A DNA stretch of 64,000 nt from Gymnodinialimonas sp. 57CJ19 (GCF_038396845.1 NZ_CP151587.1:2206001-2270000); one strand, 5' to 3'. Counted from the stretch's first letter, positions 36,050-45,933 are shown. The notes: generated from the letters alone by a model not told the origin. Made by a program: numbers and translations.

Positions 36050-38056
36050 ATGATTGTGTTCCCTGTCCGCTTCCGGGTCCGTCAGATTGGCATTGATGGC
36101 AATGCCATCGGCCCCTCGCGCATCTTGTTGTGCGAAGAGGCGGGCAGCTTCCTGGTCGGCAAAAACGACGACGCAGATGTCCCTCTGGCGGGGGAGGCCG
36201 TGTCGCGGCGGCACATGTCCCTGGTGCTTAGCCCGCAAGAGGTCCGGGTGCGCGACGAAGGCTCCACCAACGGCACCTATGTGAATGGGACGCGGGCCGA
36301 TGATGTGGCCTTGTCGGTCGGCGATCAGGTGTCGATCCCCGGCTGGTTGCTAGAGCTTTTGGGCCCGTCTGCTGACGCCGCGCGGGCCACTCACATCGGA
36401 ACGGAGGCCGTCGACGCGAGCCTCGTGAGCCGCTTGGTCATCTCCGATGAGGCCACGTCGCCTCGGTCGCGCCGCCGCTTTCCCGATGCGGAATTTGGCA
36501 CGAGCGAGGCGGTTGATGTCACGGCCCTACGCGCCTCTGGCAATCCAGTGGAAGAGGCGCGTTTTTGTGCCGTCGGCGGCGGTCTGGGCAGCTTCGTCTG
36601 GGTCGACCACCTGCGCTGCTACGGGGTCGCGGCGGCCGATATCAAAGTGATCGGAACCGAATCTAATTGTTACCAGACCTACAAAAGATATTGTAAAAAC
36701 AGCCAGATACCGGATCACGAGCGGCTGCGTTCAAACTCGCTTAGTCGTCCCGACAACATCTGGGGCTTTCCCGGCTATGCGTTGCGCGAAGTGGGCCAAG
36801 GCACCGGGTATCTGGGCGTGTTGCAGGTGTTGGCAGAGCCCACTTTGGCGCAATCCTATACCCCGCGTGCGGGTGATGTTTTTGACAGCCTTGATCGGGA
36901 AGCGACCCGTATCGGTTGGCCGGAAATGTTGGTTAAGGCGCAGGTGTTGGGCCTGCGAAAGACCACTGACGGGCGCTATGCTGTGGCCTATAAGCTTTGG
37001 GGCGGGGAGGCCCTTGGTCAGGCGCGCAATCGCTATATGGTGGCCGATGTCATCCATCTTGCCACGGGCTACCCCGCGACCCGTTTTGTCGATGATTTTC
37101 AAACCTTTATCACAAGTCATCCTGAGTCTCGGGCACAAGTTGCCAACGCCTATGAGCCCCACGATCAAATCTATGCCGAGGCCGAAAAACGCGGCGGTCC
37201 GGTGCAAGTTGTGGTGCGCGGGCGGGGGATTGTGGCGTCGCGTATTCTGCAAAGGCTGCACGAGGCGCGGGCGAAAAACCCCGACCTGCGGATCATTCAC
37301 TCCATGCGCAGCCCCATCGGCGCGGGTGACGGAGCCAGTTTCCGAAATGCCCGCAGGTTGGCGCGAAATAACGTGCAAATTCAGCCCTTTAACTGGCCTA
37401 AGTCGTGTTGGGGGGGCGACCTACGGGTGCTCTATGAAGCGGCAGACGCGCCGACTCGTGGCGTGCTGTTGAACCAGCTAGGAGGCACCACCACGGCGGA
37501 GCGCTCCGATTGGTTAACGCTGGTGGAACGGGGCACCGAAGAAGGCTGGTACAGGCCCGTATTCGGCACGATCCGCGCCCTGCATCCCCTGCCGCCGCAG
37601 GGGGCGCAACCTTCTGGCGTGCGGGTTGAGATTGCCACAGTGGAAGGTAATACCGAGCAGATCAACGCCGACTATCTTATTGATTGCACCGGGCTAATTG
37701 CCGATATCCGCCGGTCGCCCCTGTTGGCGGATTTGCTGGATGTCTACGACCTGCCGCGCAACCATGCCTACCACTTGCGTGGTGACACGCCCGAGCAGGG
37801 GCATGCCACGGGTCTTGCGTGCTCTTCCAACTTCGAGATTGAGGGACTGCGCAATGGCACGGGCCGCGTATATGCGGCCGGTACGATCACCACGGGCGGG
37901 CCGTATCTGGCCGTCGATAGCTTTTTGGGTCTGCAATATTCTGCGCTGCGATCAGTCGATCATCTGGTGGCAGAGCGGCAGCACAAGGTGCGAAATCTTG
38001 GCCCGTTCCGATCCTTCGCGGGGTGGAGCAAATGGATGATCGGACGCCGCCCATGA
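36050..38056 (+). CDS. FHA domain fused to a flavoprotein-like oxidoreductase
   Basis: A 668-residue protein. Residues 30-105 are a canonical FHA domain (VGKNDDADVPLAG, EAVSRRHMSLV, DEGSTNGTYVNG). After a linker, a Rossmann-type motif (CAVGGGLGSFVWVDHL near residue 178), a second dinucleotide site (VVVRGRGIVASRILQRLHEA near 388), an IDCTGL segment near 543 and a C-terminal GRVYAAGTITTGGPYLAVDSFLG segment near 603 together resemble FAD/NAD(P)-dependent monooxygenases or reductases. The substrate is unknown. The fusion implies that phosphothreonine binding recruits or regulates a redox enzyme. It starts 9 bases after the FHA/zinc-ribbon gene. Confidence 0.78.
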   Translation: MIVFPVRFRVRQIGIDGNAIGPSRILLCEEAGSFLVGKNDDADVPLAGEAVSRRHMSLVLSPQEVRVRDEGSTNGTYVNGTRADDVALSVGDQVSIPGWLLELLGPSADAARATHIGTEAVDASLVSRLVISDEATSPRSRRRFPDAEFGTSEAVDVTALRASGNPVEEARFCAVGGGLGSFVWVDHLRCYGVAAADIKVIGTESNCYQTYKRYCKNSQIPDHERLRSNSLSRPDNIWGFPGYALREVGQGTGYLGVLQVLAEPTLAQSYTPRAGDVFDSLDREATRIGWPEMLVKAQVLGLRKTTDGRYAVAYKLWGGEALGQARNRYMVADVIHLATGYPATRFVDDFQTFITSHPESRAQVANAYEPHDQIYAEAEKRGGPVQVVVRGRGIVASRILQRLHEARAKNPDLRIIHSMRSPIGAGDGASFRNARRLARNNVQIQPFNWPKSCWGGDLRVLYEAADAPTRGVLLNQLGGTTTAERSDWLTLVERGTEEGWYRPVFGTIRALHPLPPQGAQPSGVRVEIATVEGNTEQINADYLIDCTGLIADIRRSPLLADLLDVYDLPRNHAYHLRGDTPEQGHATGLACSSNFEIEGLRNGTGRVYAAGTITTGGPYLAVDSFLGLQYSALRSVDHLVAERQHKVRNLGPFRSFAGWSKWMIGRRP

Positions 38057-38081
38057 CCCGTCCCAAGCCAGAGGTGTCGCA

Positions 38082-38531
38082 ATGATTCCCACCCTCGCGG
38101 GTCGCCTTCAGACGCGGATTTTTCTTTTCCTTTTCATCGGGATACCCGTGACCCTCTTGTTCGGGATGGCGCAAGTGGGCTGGACGTGGAACTGGCCCGC
38201 GATCCAGATCTACATGTGGTTTTTGTGTGCGGTGACGGGCTGCGGGCTGCTGCTCGACCCGGTTTACATTTTCGCCCAATCCCTGCGATGGGAACGGGAT
38301 TGGCCTTTCGCGTTTCAAGCCTTCTTTTCGTGGGTAGAGTTCGCGATCGTCTACTTCGTCGCCCGCGCCGGGCTTTTCCCTTTCTTGCCCGAGGCGGCGT
38401 TTCAATCCCTCAGCACCCCGGCGTGGCACTACACCTTGGTCTTCGTGCCGTCCTTCCTGGCGTTGCTCGGGCCGATGCAGGTGCTCTTTATTCGCTGGCG
38501 CTTCAAGGGCGGGCAGTTGGGTAAGCTGTGA
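38082..38531 (+). CDS. Small integral membrane protein of unknown function
   Basis: A 149-residue protein with four hydrophobic segments (about 12-32, 42-64, 85-105, 118-138). No recognised family motif. It begins 25 bases after the FHA-flavoprotein gene and its stop overlaps the next start by 4 bases, which places it in the same operon. It could be a membrane partner of the flavoprotein, for example a quinone- or electron-handling subunit, but nothing in the sequence shows this. Confidence 0.65.
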   Translation: MIPTLAGRLQTRIFLFLFIGIPVTLLFGMAQVGWTWNWPAIQIYMWFLCAVTGCGLLLDPVYIFAQSLRWERDWPFAFQAFFSWVEFAIVYFVARAGLFPFLPEAAFQSLSTPAWHYTLVFVPSFLALLGPMQVLFIRWRFKGGQLGKL

Positions 38532-39484
38532 CCCGACCATCTGCCATGATGCCTGTTGTGAAGGCATGGATTCCGATCCATCTGGCCGTGCTTCTGGCGG
38601 CCTATGGGTGGTTGTATTGGGACAGTGCCTTGGCGCTCAGCACGGTGTTGGGCCTTTGGTTTTTCTTCCCCGTCGGCGTGGTTGGCGCGCTCATCGCCAA
38701 TGCAACGGGGACGGGGGGCGGCGTGGTCTTTGTGCCGGTCTTCAGTGCATTGCAGGATGGCGGCATCGCTTTGCCGCCTGCCTTGTTGCAAATCGCGACG
38801 TTGAAACCCGAGGAAACCGTTGCGGTTTCCTTTGCGATACAGTGTTTTGGCATGTCCGTGGGGGCGCTGGTGTGGGGCCACGGGATCTTCGTGAAGGATG
38901 CGTTGGCTTGGGATGAGAAGGTCTCGGCGCAAACCTTAATGGCGTTAACCTTCACACCCCTCGCAACGGGGGTTCCGGCGCTATTGTTAACACAATTTTA
39001 TGTGGAGGTGGACGGCGCGGCGTTACTGGGATGGTTCAAGGTCTTCTCTCTCCTGCTCGGGATCACTTTGCTGATCTTCGCCTGGATGCAGCGCCGGAAC
39101 GCCGCCAAGGACCGCAAGATCTGGGTATCCCCGACCGAGTTGTGGGTGCTGTTGGCCTTGGGTGCGATTGGCGGTTTCGCAACGGCTCTGTTTTCCGTCG
39201 GAATCGGAGAGTTTCTTGCCATCTATCTGATATTGCGTCGCTTTCCAACGAAGGTCGCCATCGCCGTGGCCGTGTGGGTCAGCGTTGTCTGTGTGCTCTG
39301 CGGCGTGTGGGAGGGGTATTTCACAGGTCTCGTGCGGTCCGAAATCGTCCTGATCGCCGTGCCCGGCGCGATTGTTGGCGGAGCTTTGGCCAAGGGCATG
39401 GCACAGGTGTTGGGAACGCTGTGGCTGAAAACATTGGCGTCGCTTTGGATCATCGGATCGAGCCTCAATCTTCTCCTTGGTTAG
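38528..39484 (+). CDS. TauE/SafE-family membrane transporter
   Basis: A 318-residue protein with about eight membrane spans and the glycine-rich LIANATGTGGGVVFVPVF motif near residue 56, plus a second half-repeat (ALFSVGIGEFLAIYLILRRFPTKVA near 220), typical of TauE/SafE (DUF81) anion exporters of sulfite or organosulfonates. It is the last gene of the plus-strand island and converges with the large kinase gene; the two coding regions abut without a gap. The cargo is unknown. Confidence 0.8.
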   Translation: MTRPSAMMPVVKAWIPIHLAVLLAAYGWLYWDSALALSTVLGLWFFFPVGVVGALIANATGTGGGVVFVPVFSALQDGGIALPPALLQIATLKPEETVAVSFAIQCFGMSVGALVWGHGIFVKDALAWDEKVSAQTLMALTFTPLATGVPALLLTQFYVEVDGAALLGWFKVFSLLLGITLLIFAWMQRRNAAKDRKIWVSPTELWVLLALGAIGGFATALFSVGIGEFLAIYLILRRFPTKVAIAVAVWVSVVCVLCGVWEGYFTGLVRSEIVLIAVPGAIVGGALAKGMAQVLGTLWLKTLASLWIIGSSLNLLLG

Positions 39485-42400
39485 TTAACCGTCTTCGCCC
39501 CCGGTAAGGGTGATCCGCGCGTCGCAGGTCACGCCTTCTGGCGTCGCCAGCCATACGTCCAACGCCCGTGTGGCGTTGCCTGAATCGGGTAAGGCAAGGG
39601 GGGTGCCTTGCGTGCCGAAATGCCAGCTTTCGCCGAAGCGAGCGACGACGACGGGGTTACAAATGCCCTCCGCCGTGACGCGCAACGTGTAGTCGCGTGC
39701 GGTGCCCAGTATGTTGATCGCCACATCGGGGGCCTGGCTGACGGAGAGGTCCAGTTGCACCCGTTCCAACGCCGCCGCGAGCGAGGAATCTTGCGCCCCT
39801 GCACAGGGCAAAAGCGCCACGTCTCCGCCTGCTTCGACGTCAAAAACACGCTGTCGCGCCAGTGAGTTGGGCAGGATCGGAATGCCATCCATAGCCCGGT
39901 CGATCACCGCGCAATCGCGCAAATCCGGGGCGGTTTCCTCTACCCCCATGCGCCAAATTTCGGCCTCGCCCCCATCGGCGCGGCCGGTGGCGAGATAGCT
40001 GTTGTCGAAGCTGAAATACCCCTGCGTGGCGGTGCCGAAATCCCTGATCTCAAGACCTGTGGCCACGTCCATCAACCGCGCCGTACGTCCCTGGGATGCG
40101 CCGATGAAAATCATCGTGCCATCGGCCGAGATAGACAGCGCGGCGCCCCGCGCCGCGTCCTCGATCGGGCCGCTGCCGCGCAGGCCGCCTGTCAGAAGGT
40201 CGATCACCTCCCAGGTCTCCTCATTGGCGCGGAGAAAGTTGAGCCGATCGCCCGACAAACGATAGGTGGTATAGGCGGCCCGTGCCGCGACGGTGGCGAC
40301 GACTTCCTGTTCGATCAGGCTGTTGTAGATCAACACTTCGCCGCTGCCGTGGAGCACCAGATACCCTTGATCGCCGCCAATGGGGGACAGCGCGGCGACC
40401 GCGCCGATGCGGTTTGTCGCGGTCTGAAGAAGGCGCCCATCGGGCGCGAAGACGCGGACGCCGGAAGGGGTTAGAATATTGATTTCGTTACTTGTTTCAG
40501 AGAAGGCGATGCGAACCGGCGTGCCTTCGGGGACGGAGGTGATAATCCGCTCCACCGGCGTGGCGTTGGGATCACTCAGGGAGCCGAGCGAAGTATTGAC
40601 GACGTTAACCTGTCCGCCCCCGGCAGCGCGGGTGAAGACGAAGAACTGCTCGTCGGTGCTGATCGCGCGGTTGGCGGTGGTGACGGTGACCGGTTCGAAC
40701 CGCAGGATTTCCCGACGGGTTCGCACATCAAACAGGCGGTTCGGCGTGCCGTCCGGCGTGGTCGCAATCAGGTAAGACCCCCCAGCCGAAAATCCCAATC
40801 GCACCACAGTGTCGGGGATGCCGCGGGCAAGGTGGGCCTCATATTCGCCGCTTTGCCGATCATAAAGCGCGATGCCGCCGGTGCTATCCACGGCGGCGAT
40901 GCGGCGGTTGTCCCAAGAGAAGCGCGGCAGCAACGCGAAGGTGCCATTCGGCGCGCGCAGAGTGGCTTGCAGCACCCAATCGCCCCGTGCCTCAACCGAG
41001 GCTTGCAGGGCCGCCGCCAAAGCGTTTTCTGCGATCTCTAGCGCCTCGCGAAGCTCAGCCTCTGTGCCTTCCAACGCGGCAATCTGGCCTCGTAAGGCGT
41101 TGTTTTCAATTTCTAGCACGCCGATACGGTCGCGCAATTCGGCGATCTCCGCCAGATTGGGCAAGGGCGCATTTTCCAAGGTGGCGATTTGCGCGATCAG
41201 GCGTTCACGCGCCGCTTCCGAGGTTTCAAGCGATGCTTCCAGCGCCCGCAATTCCGTTTGCGCGGCGTCCAATTCAGTGCCTCGGGCCTCGGCCTGTTGT
41301 AGCTGTGCATCCAGCGTGGCGGCGCGGATTGTGGCGGCGTTCAGGGCCGTCTGCGCGGCGGCCAGATCTTCCTCGGCGCGGGTCAAGAGCGCCTGGGTGG
41401 TGCGGGCCTCCACCAAACGGCTTGTGGCTTCCGCAAGGCTGGCTTCCAAGGTCGTGACGCGGGCGCGGGCGGCGATGCCGTCGCTTTCCAACCCGGCGAT
41501 TTCGGCGGCGAGGGCGCGGCCTGCGGCCTCGGCGTTAACCAAACGGGCCTGAGTTTCTGCCGTCAAAGCCTCGGCGGCAACAGCCCGTTCTGCGGCGGCC
41601 GACGCGGCCGATTGCGCCGCTTCCAGATCCGCTGACAACGCGGCCAGGGCCGCTAATTCCCCTTCCAGTTCAGTGATTTGCGCGGTCGCTGCGTCGCGGG
41701 CCGCTTGGGCCGCGTCCAGTTCGGCCAACGTGGCGCTCATGTCGCCGCTTGCGGCTTCCAACCGGGACAACTCGGCCTCGGCTTCGGTCAAGGTGGCCTC
41801 CAGGCTTTGCAATCGGGCCTCGGCCTCCGTGCGGGCGGCGTTTGCGCCCGAAAGCTCGGATTCCAGCTGCCGCATCTGCGCCTGCATTTCCGGCATTTCC
41901 GAAGACAGCCAAGGCGGTTGCAGCGCCCAGATCGCGGCCCCAGCCAGACCCGCCAAAAGCGCCCCGATGGCGACACCGGCCAAAAGCCGCGACGGGGCGG
42001 CGGCGGGCGGGGCAGAGGAGGGGGCCGTTGCGGAATCGGTTAACGCCGTTAACCATGCGCGAGCATCGGCAGGGCGCTCATCGGGGACCATGCGCAGGGC
42101 GCGGTCGATCAGATGCAGAAGGCGCGGATCAAATTCGGGATGGGCGTCGGCAATCGGGGCGTAGGGATCAGCATGTCCCGTCGCCATGGCGCTGGCACGT
42201 TCATCGGCGGCAATCGGCGCGGCCCCGGTGATGACGTGGTGCAGGGTGGCAGCCAATGCGTAAAGGTCCGAATGGGGGCCTTGCTTGGCGCCCGAGACAT
42301 AGAATTCGTGGGGAGAGTAGCCGTCCGTCACAACGCGGAACGTCCCGGCCATGCGCGACCGGGCCTGCGTTTCGGCCCGCGCTGCGCCAAAGTCGATCAG

Positions 42401-42967
42401 CATCGGCATCCCGAACCGGTCAATGCGGATATTTTGCGGTTTGATGTCCCGGTGCAGCACCCCTTGGGCGTGCACATACTCCAACGCGCCCAGAAGGTCG
42501 CGCGCCAGTGCCAGAACGCGAGATGGCGGTAGGGCGTCGCCCTCAATCTCTTCATGCAGGTCGCGCCCGTGGATGAAATCCATCGCCATATAAGCGGTGC
42601 CGTTTTCTTCAAACAGGGATTGGACATGGACCACATTTGGGTGGCGCAGCCCCGCTAACATGCGGGCTTCCCTCAGGAATTGTCCTCGGGCGGTCTCAAA
42701 ATGCTCGGACGTGCCGGCAGACGTTGCGCTAACGGTGTGGCTGGCGGCGGCGCGTTGGGCCAGCCCAAGGGGGAAGCATTCCTTTACCGCCACATCGCGG
42801 CCCAAGGTATCGCGGGCCAGATAGGTGATCCCGAACCCGCCCGAGGCGATCAGGCGCACAATTTCATACTGACCCTCCAGCAGTTTCCATCCGGCCGGAA
42901 GCTCTCCGGCGGGCAGAAGTTTGGTGACGGCATCGGGGCCGCGCGGGGTGGAGGGCGCGTTTGGCAT
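39485..42967 (-). CDS. Receptor-like Ser/Thr kinase with coiled coil, beta-propeller-like region and four-cysteine domain
   Basis: A 1160-residue protein. The kinase domain (about 33-310) is intact: glycine-rich loop ASGGFG, Lys62 in VAVKE, HRDIKPQN with Asp174, and DFGAA with Asp192. One membrane span lies at about 328-350. A long alanine- and glutamate-rich coiled coil follows (about 360-660), then about 330 residues of beta repeats resembling WD40-like propellers, and a final 145 residues with four cysteines in the spacing shared with the secreted proteins downstream (39488-39922). Topology predicts the coil, propeller and last domain are periplasmic. The second ATG (42967) is preferred over 43024. 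Confidence 0.85.
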   Translation of the reverse strand: MPNAPSTPRGPDAVTKLLPAGELPAGWKLLEGQYEIVRLIASGGFGITYLARDTLGRDVAVKECFPLGLAQRAAASHTVSATSAGTSEHFETARGQFLREARMLAGLRHPNVVHVQSLFEENGTAYMAMDFIHGRDLHEEIEGDALPPSRVLALARDLLGALEYVHAQGVLHRDIKPQNIRIDRFGMPMLIDFGAARAETQARSRMAGTFRVVTDGYSPHEFYVSGAKQGPHSDLYALAATLHHVITGAAPIAADERASAMATGHADPYAPIADAHPEFDPRLLHLIDRALRMVPDERPADARAWLTALTDSATAPSSAPPAAAPSRLLAGVAIGALLAGLAGAAIWALQPPWLSSEMPEMQAQMRQLESELSGANAARTEAEARLQSLEATLTEAEAELSRLEAASGDMSATLAELDAAQAARDAATAQITELEGELAALAALSADLEAAQSAASAAAERAVAAEALTAETQARLVNAEAAGRALAAEIAGLESDGIAARARVTTLEASLAEATSRLVEARTTQALLTRAEEDLAAAQTALNAATIRAATLDAQLQQAEARGTELDAAQTELRALEASLETSEAARERLIAQIATLENAPLPNLAEIAELRDRIGVLEIENNALRGQIAALEGTEAELREALEIAENALAAALQASVEARGDWVLQATLRAPNGTFALLPRFSWDNRRIAAVDSTGGIALYDRQSGEYEAHLARGIPDTVVRLGFSAGGSYLIATTPDGTPNRLFDVRTRREILRFEPVTVTTANRAISTDEQFFVFTRAAGGGQVNVVNTSLGSLSDPNATPVERIITSVPEGTPVRIAFSETSNEINILTPSGVRVFAPDGRLLQTATNRIGAVAALSPIGGDQGYLVLHGSGEVLIYNSLIEQEVVATVAARAAYTTYRLSGDRLNFLRANEETWEVIDLLTGGLRGSGPIEDAARGAALSISADGTMIFIGASQGRTARLMDVATGLEIRDFGTATQGYFSFDNSYLATGRADGGEAEIWRMGVEETAPDLRDCAVIDRAMDGIPILPNSLARQRVFDVEAGGDVALLPCAGAQDSSLAAALERVQLDLSVSQAPDVAINILGTARDYTLRVTAEGICNPVVVARFGESWHFGTQGTPLALPDSGNATRALDVWLATPEGVTCDARITLTGGEDG

Positions 42968-43068
42968 CAGGCCATTGTCGCGCGGCGGACGGGGCGGTGT
43001 AAACGGCTGTTTCGCCCCAAACACCTACAGGGCTTGCAATCTTGGCTGCCCTGCAACAAGTGGGGGGA

Positions 43069-43719
43069 ATGTCGTTAAGTCTTTCGCAAAAAGCGCTTGG
43101 CGCGTGGGATGTTGTGACCCGCCGCTATGACCAGAAAATTGATAGCGCCCTTGGGCGGTGGCAGGGCCAGTTTTTCGCCAACATGGTGGACCACGGCATT
43201 TTGCGAAAACGCTGGACCAACGAAGGCCAGATTGCCGAGGGCTTGTATCGTTCCAATCATCCCCACGTCGGGACATTGGCCCAGTGGAAAGCACGCGGGA
43301 TTGTAGAGGTCATCAGTCTGCGCCCCGCCAACAACGCGGTACAATTGTTCGAGGCAGAAGCCTGTGACGCCCTGGGCCTGACCCTGCGAAACGTGCCATT
43401 GACGGCCCGCCAAGCGCCAAGCGCCGACGCGTTGCTGCGCCTGTTGGATACCTTCGATACGATCCAGCTGCCCGCCTTGATCCACTGCAAGTCAGGGGCG
43501 GATCGCACCGGCCTTGCGGCGGCCATGTGGGCGATCCATGTGGAGGGTAAACCCGTGGCCGAGGCCAAGCGTGCCCTGGGGTTCAAGCACTTGCATATCC
43601 GCGCTTCCAAGACCGGAGTTCTGGACCGCGTGCTGGAGGCTTACGAGGCGCGTGTTGCCAAGGCTCCGATCAGCCTGCGCGACTGGATCGCGACTGAATA
43701 CGATCCCGCAAGCCTTTGA
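43069..43719 (+). CDS. Protein tyrosine/dual-specificity phosphatase
   Basis: A 216-residue cytosolic protein with the CX5R signature LIHCKSGADRTGLAAA near residue 137, plus an upstream general-acid region (NVPLTARQAPS). This is the PTP/DSP fold, able to dephosphorylate tyrosine or serine/threonine. It lies between two kinase genes and reads opposite to both, so it may control their phosphorylation state or another target such as a lipid phosphate. The ATG at 43069 follows a GGGGG site; the upstream in-frame ATG at 43042 is possible. Confidence 0.85.
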   Translation: MSLSLSQKALGAWDVVTRRYDQKIDSALGRWQGQFFANMVDHGILRKRWTNEGQIAEGLYRSNHPHVGTLAQWKARGIVEVISLRPANNAVQLFEAEACDALGLTLRNVPLTARQAPSADALLRLLDTFDTIQLPALIHCKSGADRTGLAAAMWAIHVEGKPVAEAKRALGFKHLHIRASKTGVLDRVLEAYEARVAKAPISLRDWIATEYDPASL

Positions 43720-43725
43720 AGCGGC

Positions 43726-45831
43726 TTAGTTAAGCCAAGTTTCCAGCTCTAGATCAGCGGTGCAGGTGGACCCATCGGCGGTGCCGATCCAGATATCGAC
43801 ACGCCCGTCGATGGCCGCAGCCCCCGTCAGGTTCAGCATCGGCAAAATGCCCCCGTTGCTGTCGTTGTCGAACTGCCAGACCCGGTCATTCCCGGCCACC
43901 AGCAACGTCGTGTCACAAACCGACACCACCTGCATTTCTACCCGGCGGAATTGGGCCATCTCAGACAGGAACAGCGTATAATTCGGGGTCTCATGCACCA
44001 AACCCGCGGCGTTGAACGGCAGGTCGGCACAGGCGTTCAGGTCAATCGTGCCGCCGGCCTGCGTGTGCAGGGTTTGAGGGCTGTAGATGTCGGTGCCGGT
44101 GAAGCGCAATTCCTCGCCCGATACGCCGGGGACGGGGCAGGTGGTGGCTGGGTCCGTGGCAGGGCCGGGGTTGGGGCCGGGGTTGGGAACAGTCGCGTTG
44201 GCGGCCATCAGGTCAATCGTGGCCTCGGCCTCTCGTAATGCCAGGGTCAGGCGATCGGCCTCTGCCTCGGCGGTGGCGAGGTCTTCGGCCATGCGCTGCA
44301 AATCGGCCTGAGCGCGCGTGGCGGCACGGTCGGCGGCCTCTTGCGCGGCAAGGGCAGCGGTCAGGGCGCTGGGGTCCGTAGCTTGTGTCCCGAGGGTTTC
44401 AATCTGCGCCTCCAGGTCCATGATCTGGGCCTCGAGCGTGCGACGCGCATCAATCGCCGCGCCTTGATCCGCAATCGCTTGGTTCAACTGGCTGCGGAGC
44501 ACGCGGGTTTGGTCGCCTTCCCCTTCGCCCGCCGCGCGAAGCTCTGCGCGTAGGTCGCTGACCGTGCGCGACAGTTCCTCGGCGCGATTGGTGGCAAGGT
44601 CGCGGGCGTCGGTAGCGGCGGCCACATTGGCTTGCAGGGCATCGGCGGTGTCCGACATCTCGGCCAATTCGCTTTCCAACTCGGTCATGGCGCTTTGGGC
44701 TGCGACCAGTTGCGCGCGCAATTCCGCGTCGGTGGCGGGCGGCTCGCTCAGCGCATAGACACCGACACCCACCAGAACGAGGGCCGAGGCACCGGCAATT
44801 GCGGCCCCTTTCCAAGCGTTGCCTTGGGCGGTGGGCGCATCGGGGGCGGGCGGTGTGGCCACGGGCGCAATGATCCGCGTGGTGGCATCGGGGATCGCGG
44901 CGAGCCATGCCTGCGCATCGGCGGGACGGTCACGCAACGGGCGCGACAGGGCGCGATCCAGCAGGGACAACAGACGCGGATCATGGGCCGGGAAACGCCC
45001 GGCGAGGGGCATATAGGGGTCTTCTTCCCCGTTCGAGACTTTCTGCGCCCGCACATCCGCCGCCGCCGGGGCCACGCCTGCGATGCAATGATATAAGCTC
45101 GCCGCCAGCGAATAGAGGTCCGAGGCCGGGCCCTGATCGGTGCCGGGCACGTAGAACTCATTGGGTGAATAGCCGTCGGACACCACTCGGAACGTTCCAG
45201 CGGCCCGGCTTTGCGCCTTGGTTTCCTGCCGCGCCGCGCCGAAATCAATGATGACGGGCGTGTCGAGGGGATCAATGCGGATGTTGGCGGGTTTGATATC
45301 GCGGTGCAGCAGCCGTTCCTTGCCGCGTTCGGGCGCATCGCGGTGCAGGTAGTCCAACGCGGCCAGCAGGGCGCGGGTCAGCTCCATGATATAGGCGGGG
45401 GTCAGCAGCTCGGGCTCATGGGTGATGACATGCTGCAAATCGCGCCCCTCCACGTAATCCATCGCCATGTAGGCGGTGCCGTTTTCCTCAAACAGGGTCT
45501 GGACGTGGACGATATTGGGGTGGCGCAGGGTGGCGAGGGTGCGGGCTTCGCGCAGGAATAGGGTGCGCGCGGTCTCGAACGGCTCGGCGGTGGAGGCGCT
45601 GGCGGCGGATACCGTGAAATCGCCCGCGCGCAGGGCAAGGCCCGCGGGGAAGCACTCCTTGATGGCAACTTTACGGTCGAGGTTGTCGCGTGCCTCATAG
45701 GTAATGCCGAAACCGCCCGCTGCGATACGGCCCGTGATCCGATACATGCCCTGGCTCAGCTCTGCGCCGACGGGAAGCTCTCCGGCGGGGGCGTCGGGCA
45801 AGATCCGGGTTTTGGCGGGATCGTCGGACAT
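43726..45831 (-). CDS. Receptor-like Ser/Thr kinase with coiled coil and four-cysteine domain
   Basis: A 701-residue paralogue of the kinase at 39485. The catalytic domain (about 30-310) carries AAGGFG, Lys58 in VAIKE, HRDIKPAN and DFGAA, and the activation region GTFRVVSDGYSPNEFYV matches the other kinase closely. A membrane span lies at about 340-362, followed by a coiled coil (365-545) and a 137-residue C-terminal domain (from residue 565; 43729-44139) with cysteines at spacings 36, 38 and 51. That domain is nearly identical in layout to the one in the pilin-like protein at 54406. There is no propeller in this paralogue. Confidence 0.87.
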   Translation of the reverse strand: MSDDPAKTRILPDAPAGELPVGAELSQGMYRITGRIAAGGFGITYEARDNLDRKVAIKECFPAGLALRAGDFTVSAASASTAEPFETARTLFLREARTLATLRHPNIVHVQTLFEENGTAYMAMDYVEGRDLQHVITHEPELLTPAYIMELTRALLAALDYLHRDAPERGKERLLHRDIKPANIRIDPLDTPVIIDFGAARQETKAQSRAAGTFRVVSDGYSPNEFYVPGTDQGPASDLYSLAASLYHCIAGVAPAAADVRAQKVSNGEEDPYMPLAGRFPAHDPRLLSLLDRALSRPLRDRPADAQAWLAAIPDATTRIIAPVATPPAPDAPTAQGNAWKGAAIAGASALVLVGVGVYALSEPPATDAELRAQLVAAQSAMTELESELAEMSDTADALQANVAAATDARDLATNRAEELSRTVSDLRAELRAAGEGEGDQTRVLRSQLNQAIADQGAAIDARRTLEAQIMDLEAQIETLGTQATDPSALTAALAAQEAADRAATRAQADLQRMAEDLATAEAEADRLTLALREAEATIDLMAANATVPNPGPNPGPATDPATTCPVPGVSGEELRFTGTDIYSPQTLHTQAGGTIDLNACADLPFNAAGLVHETPNYTLFLSEMAQFRRVEMQVVSVCDTTLLVAGNDRVWQFDNDSNGGILPMLNLTGAAAIDGRVDIWIGTADGSTCTADLELETWLN

Positions 45832-45933
45832 GAAAAAGCTGGCCTTCGGGCGGGTTACGGGTGGGGCAGGGCCCACGCGGACCCCCGTGCGGATTGTGGC
45901 GAATCCCCGCTCAATTTGTAAACGTCAGGTTAA

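Noticed and set aside
33095-45831. Part of a type VI secretion locus
   Set aside because: No Tss structural genes are visible on either side in the window.
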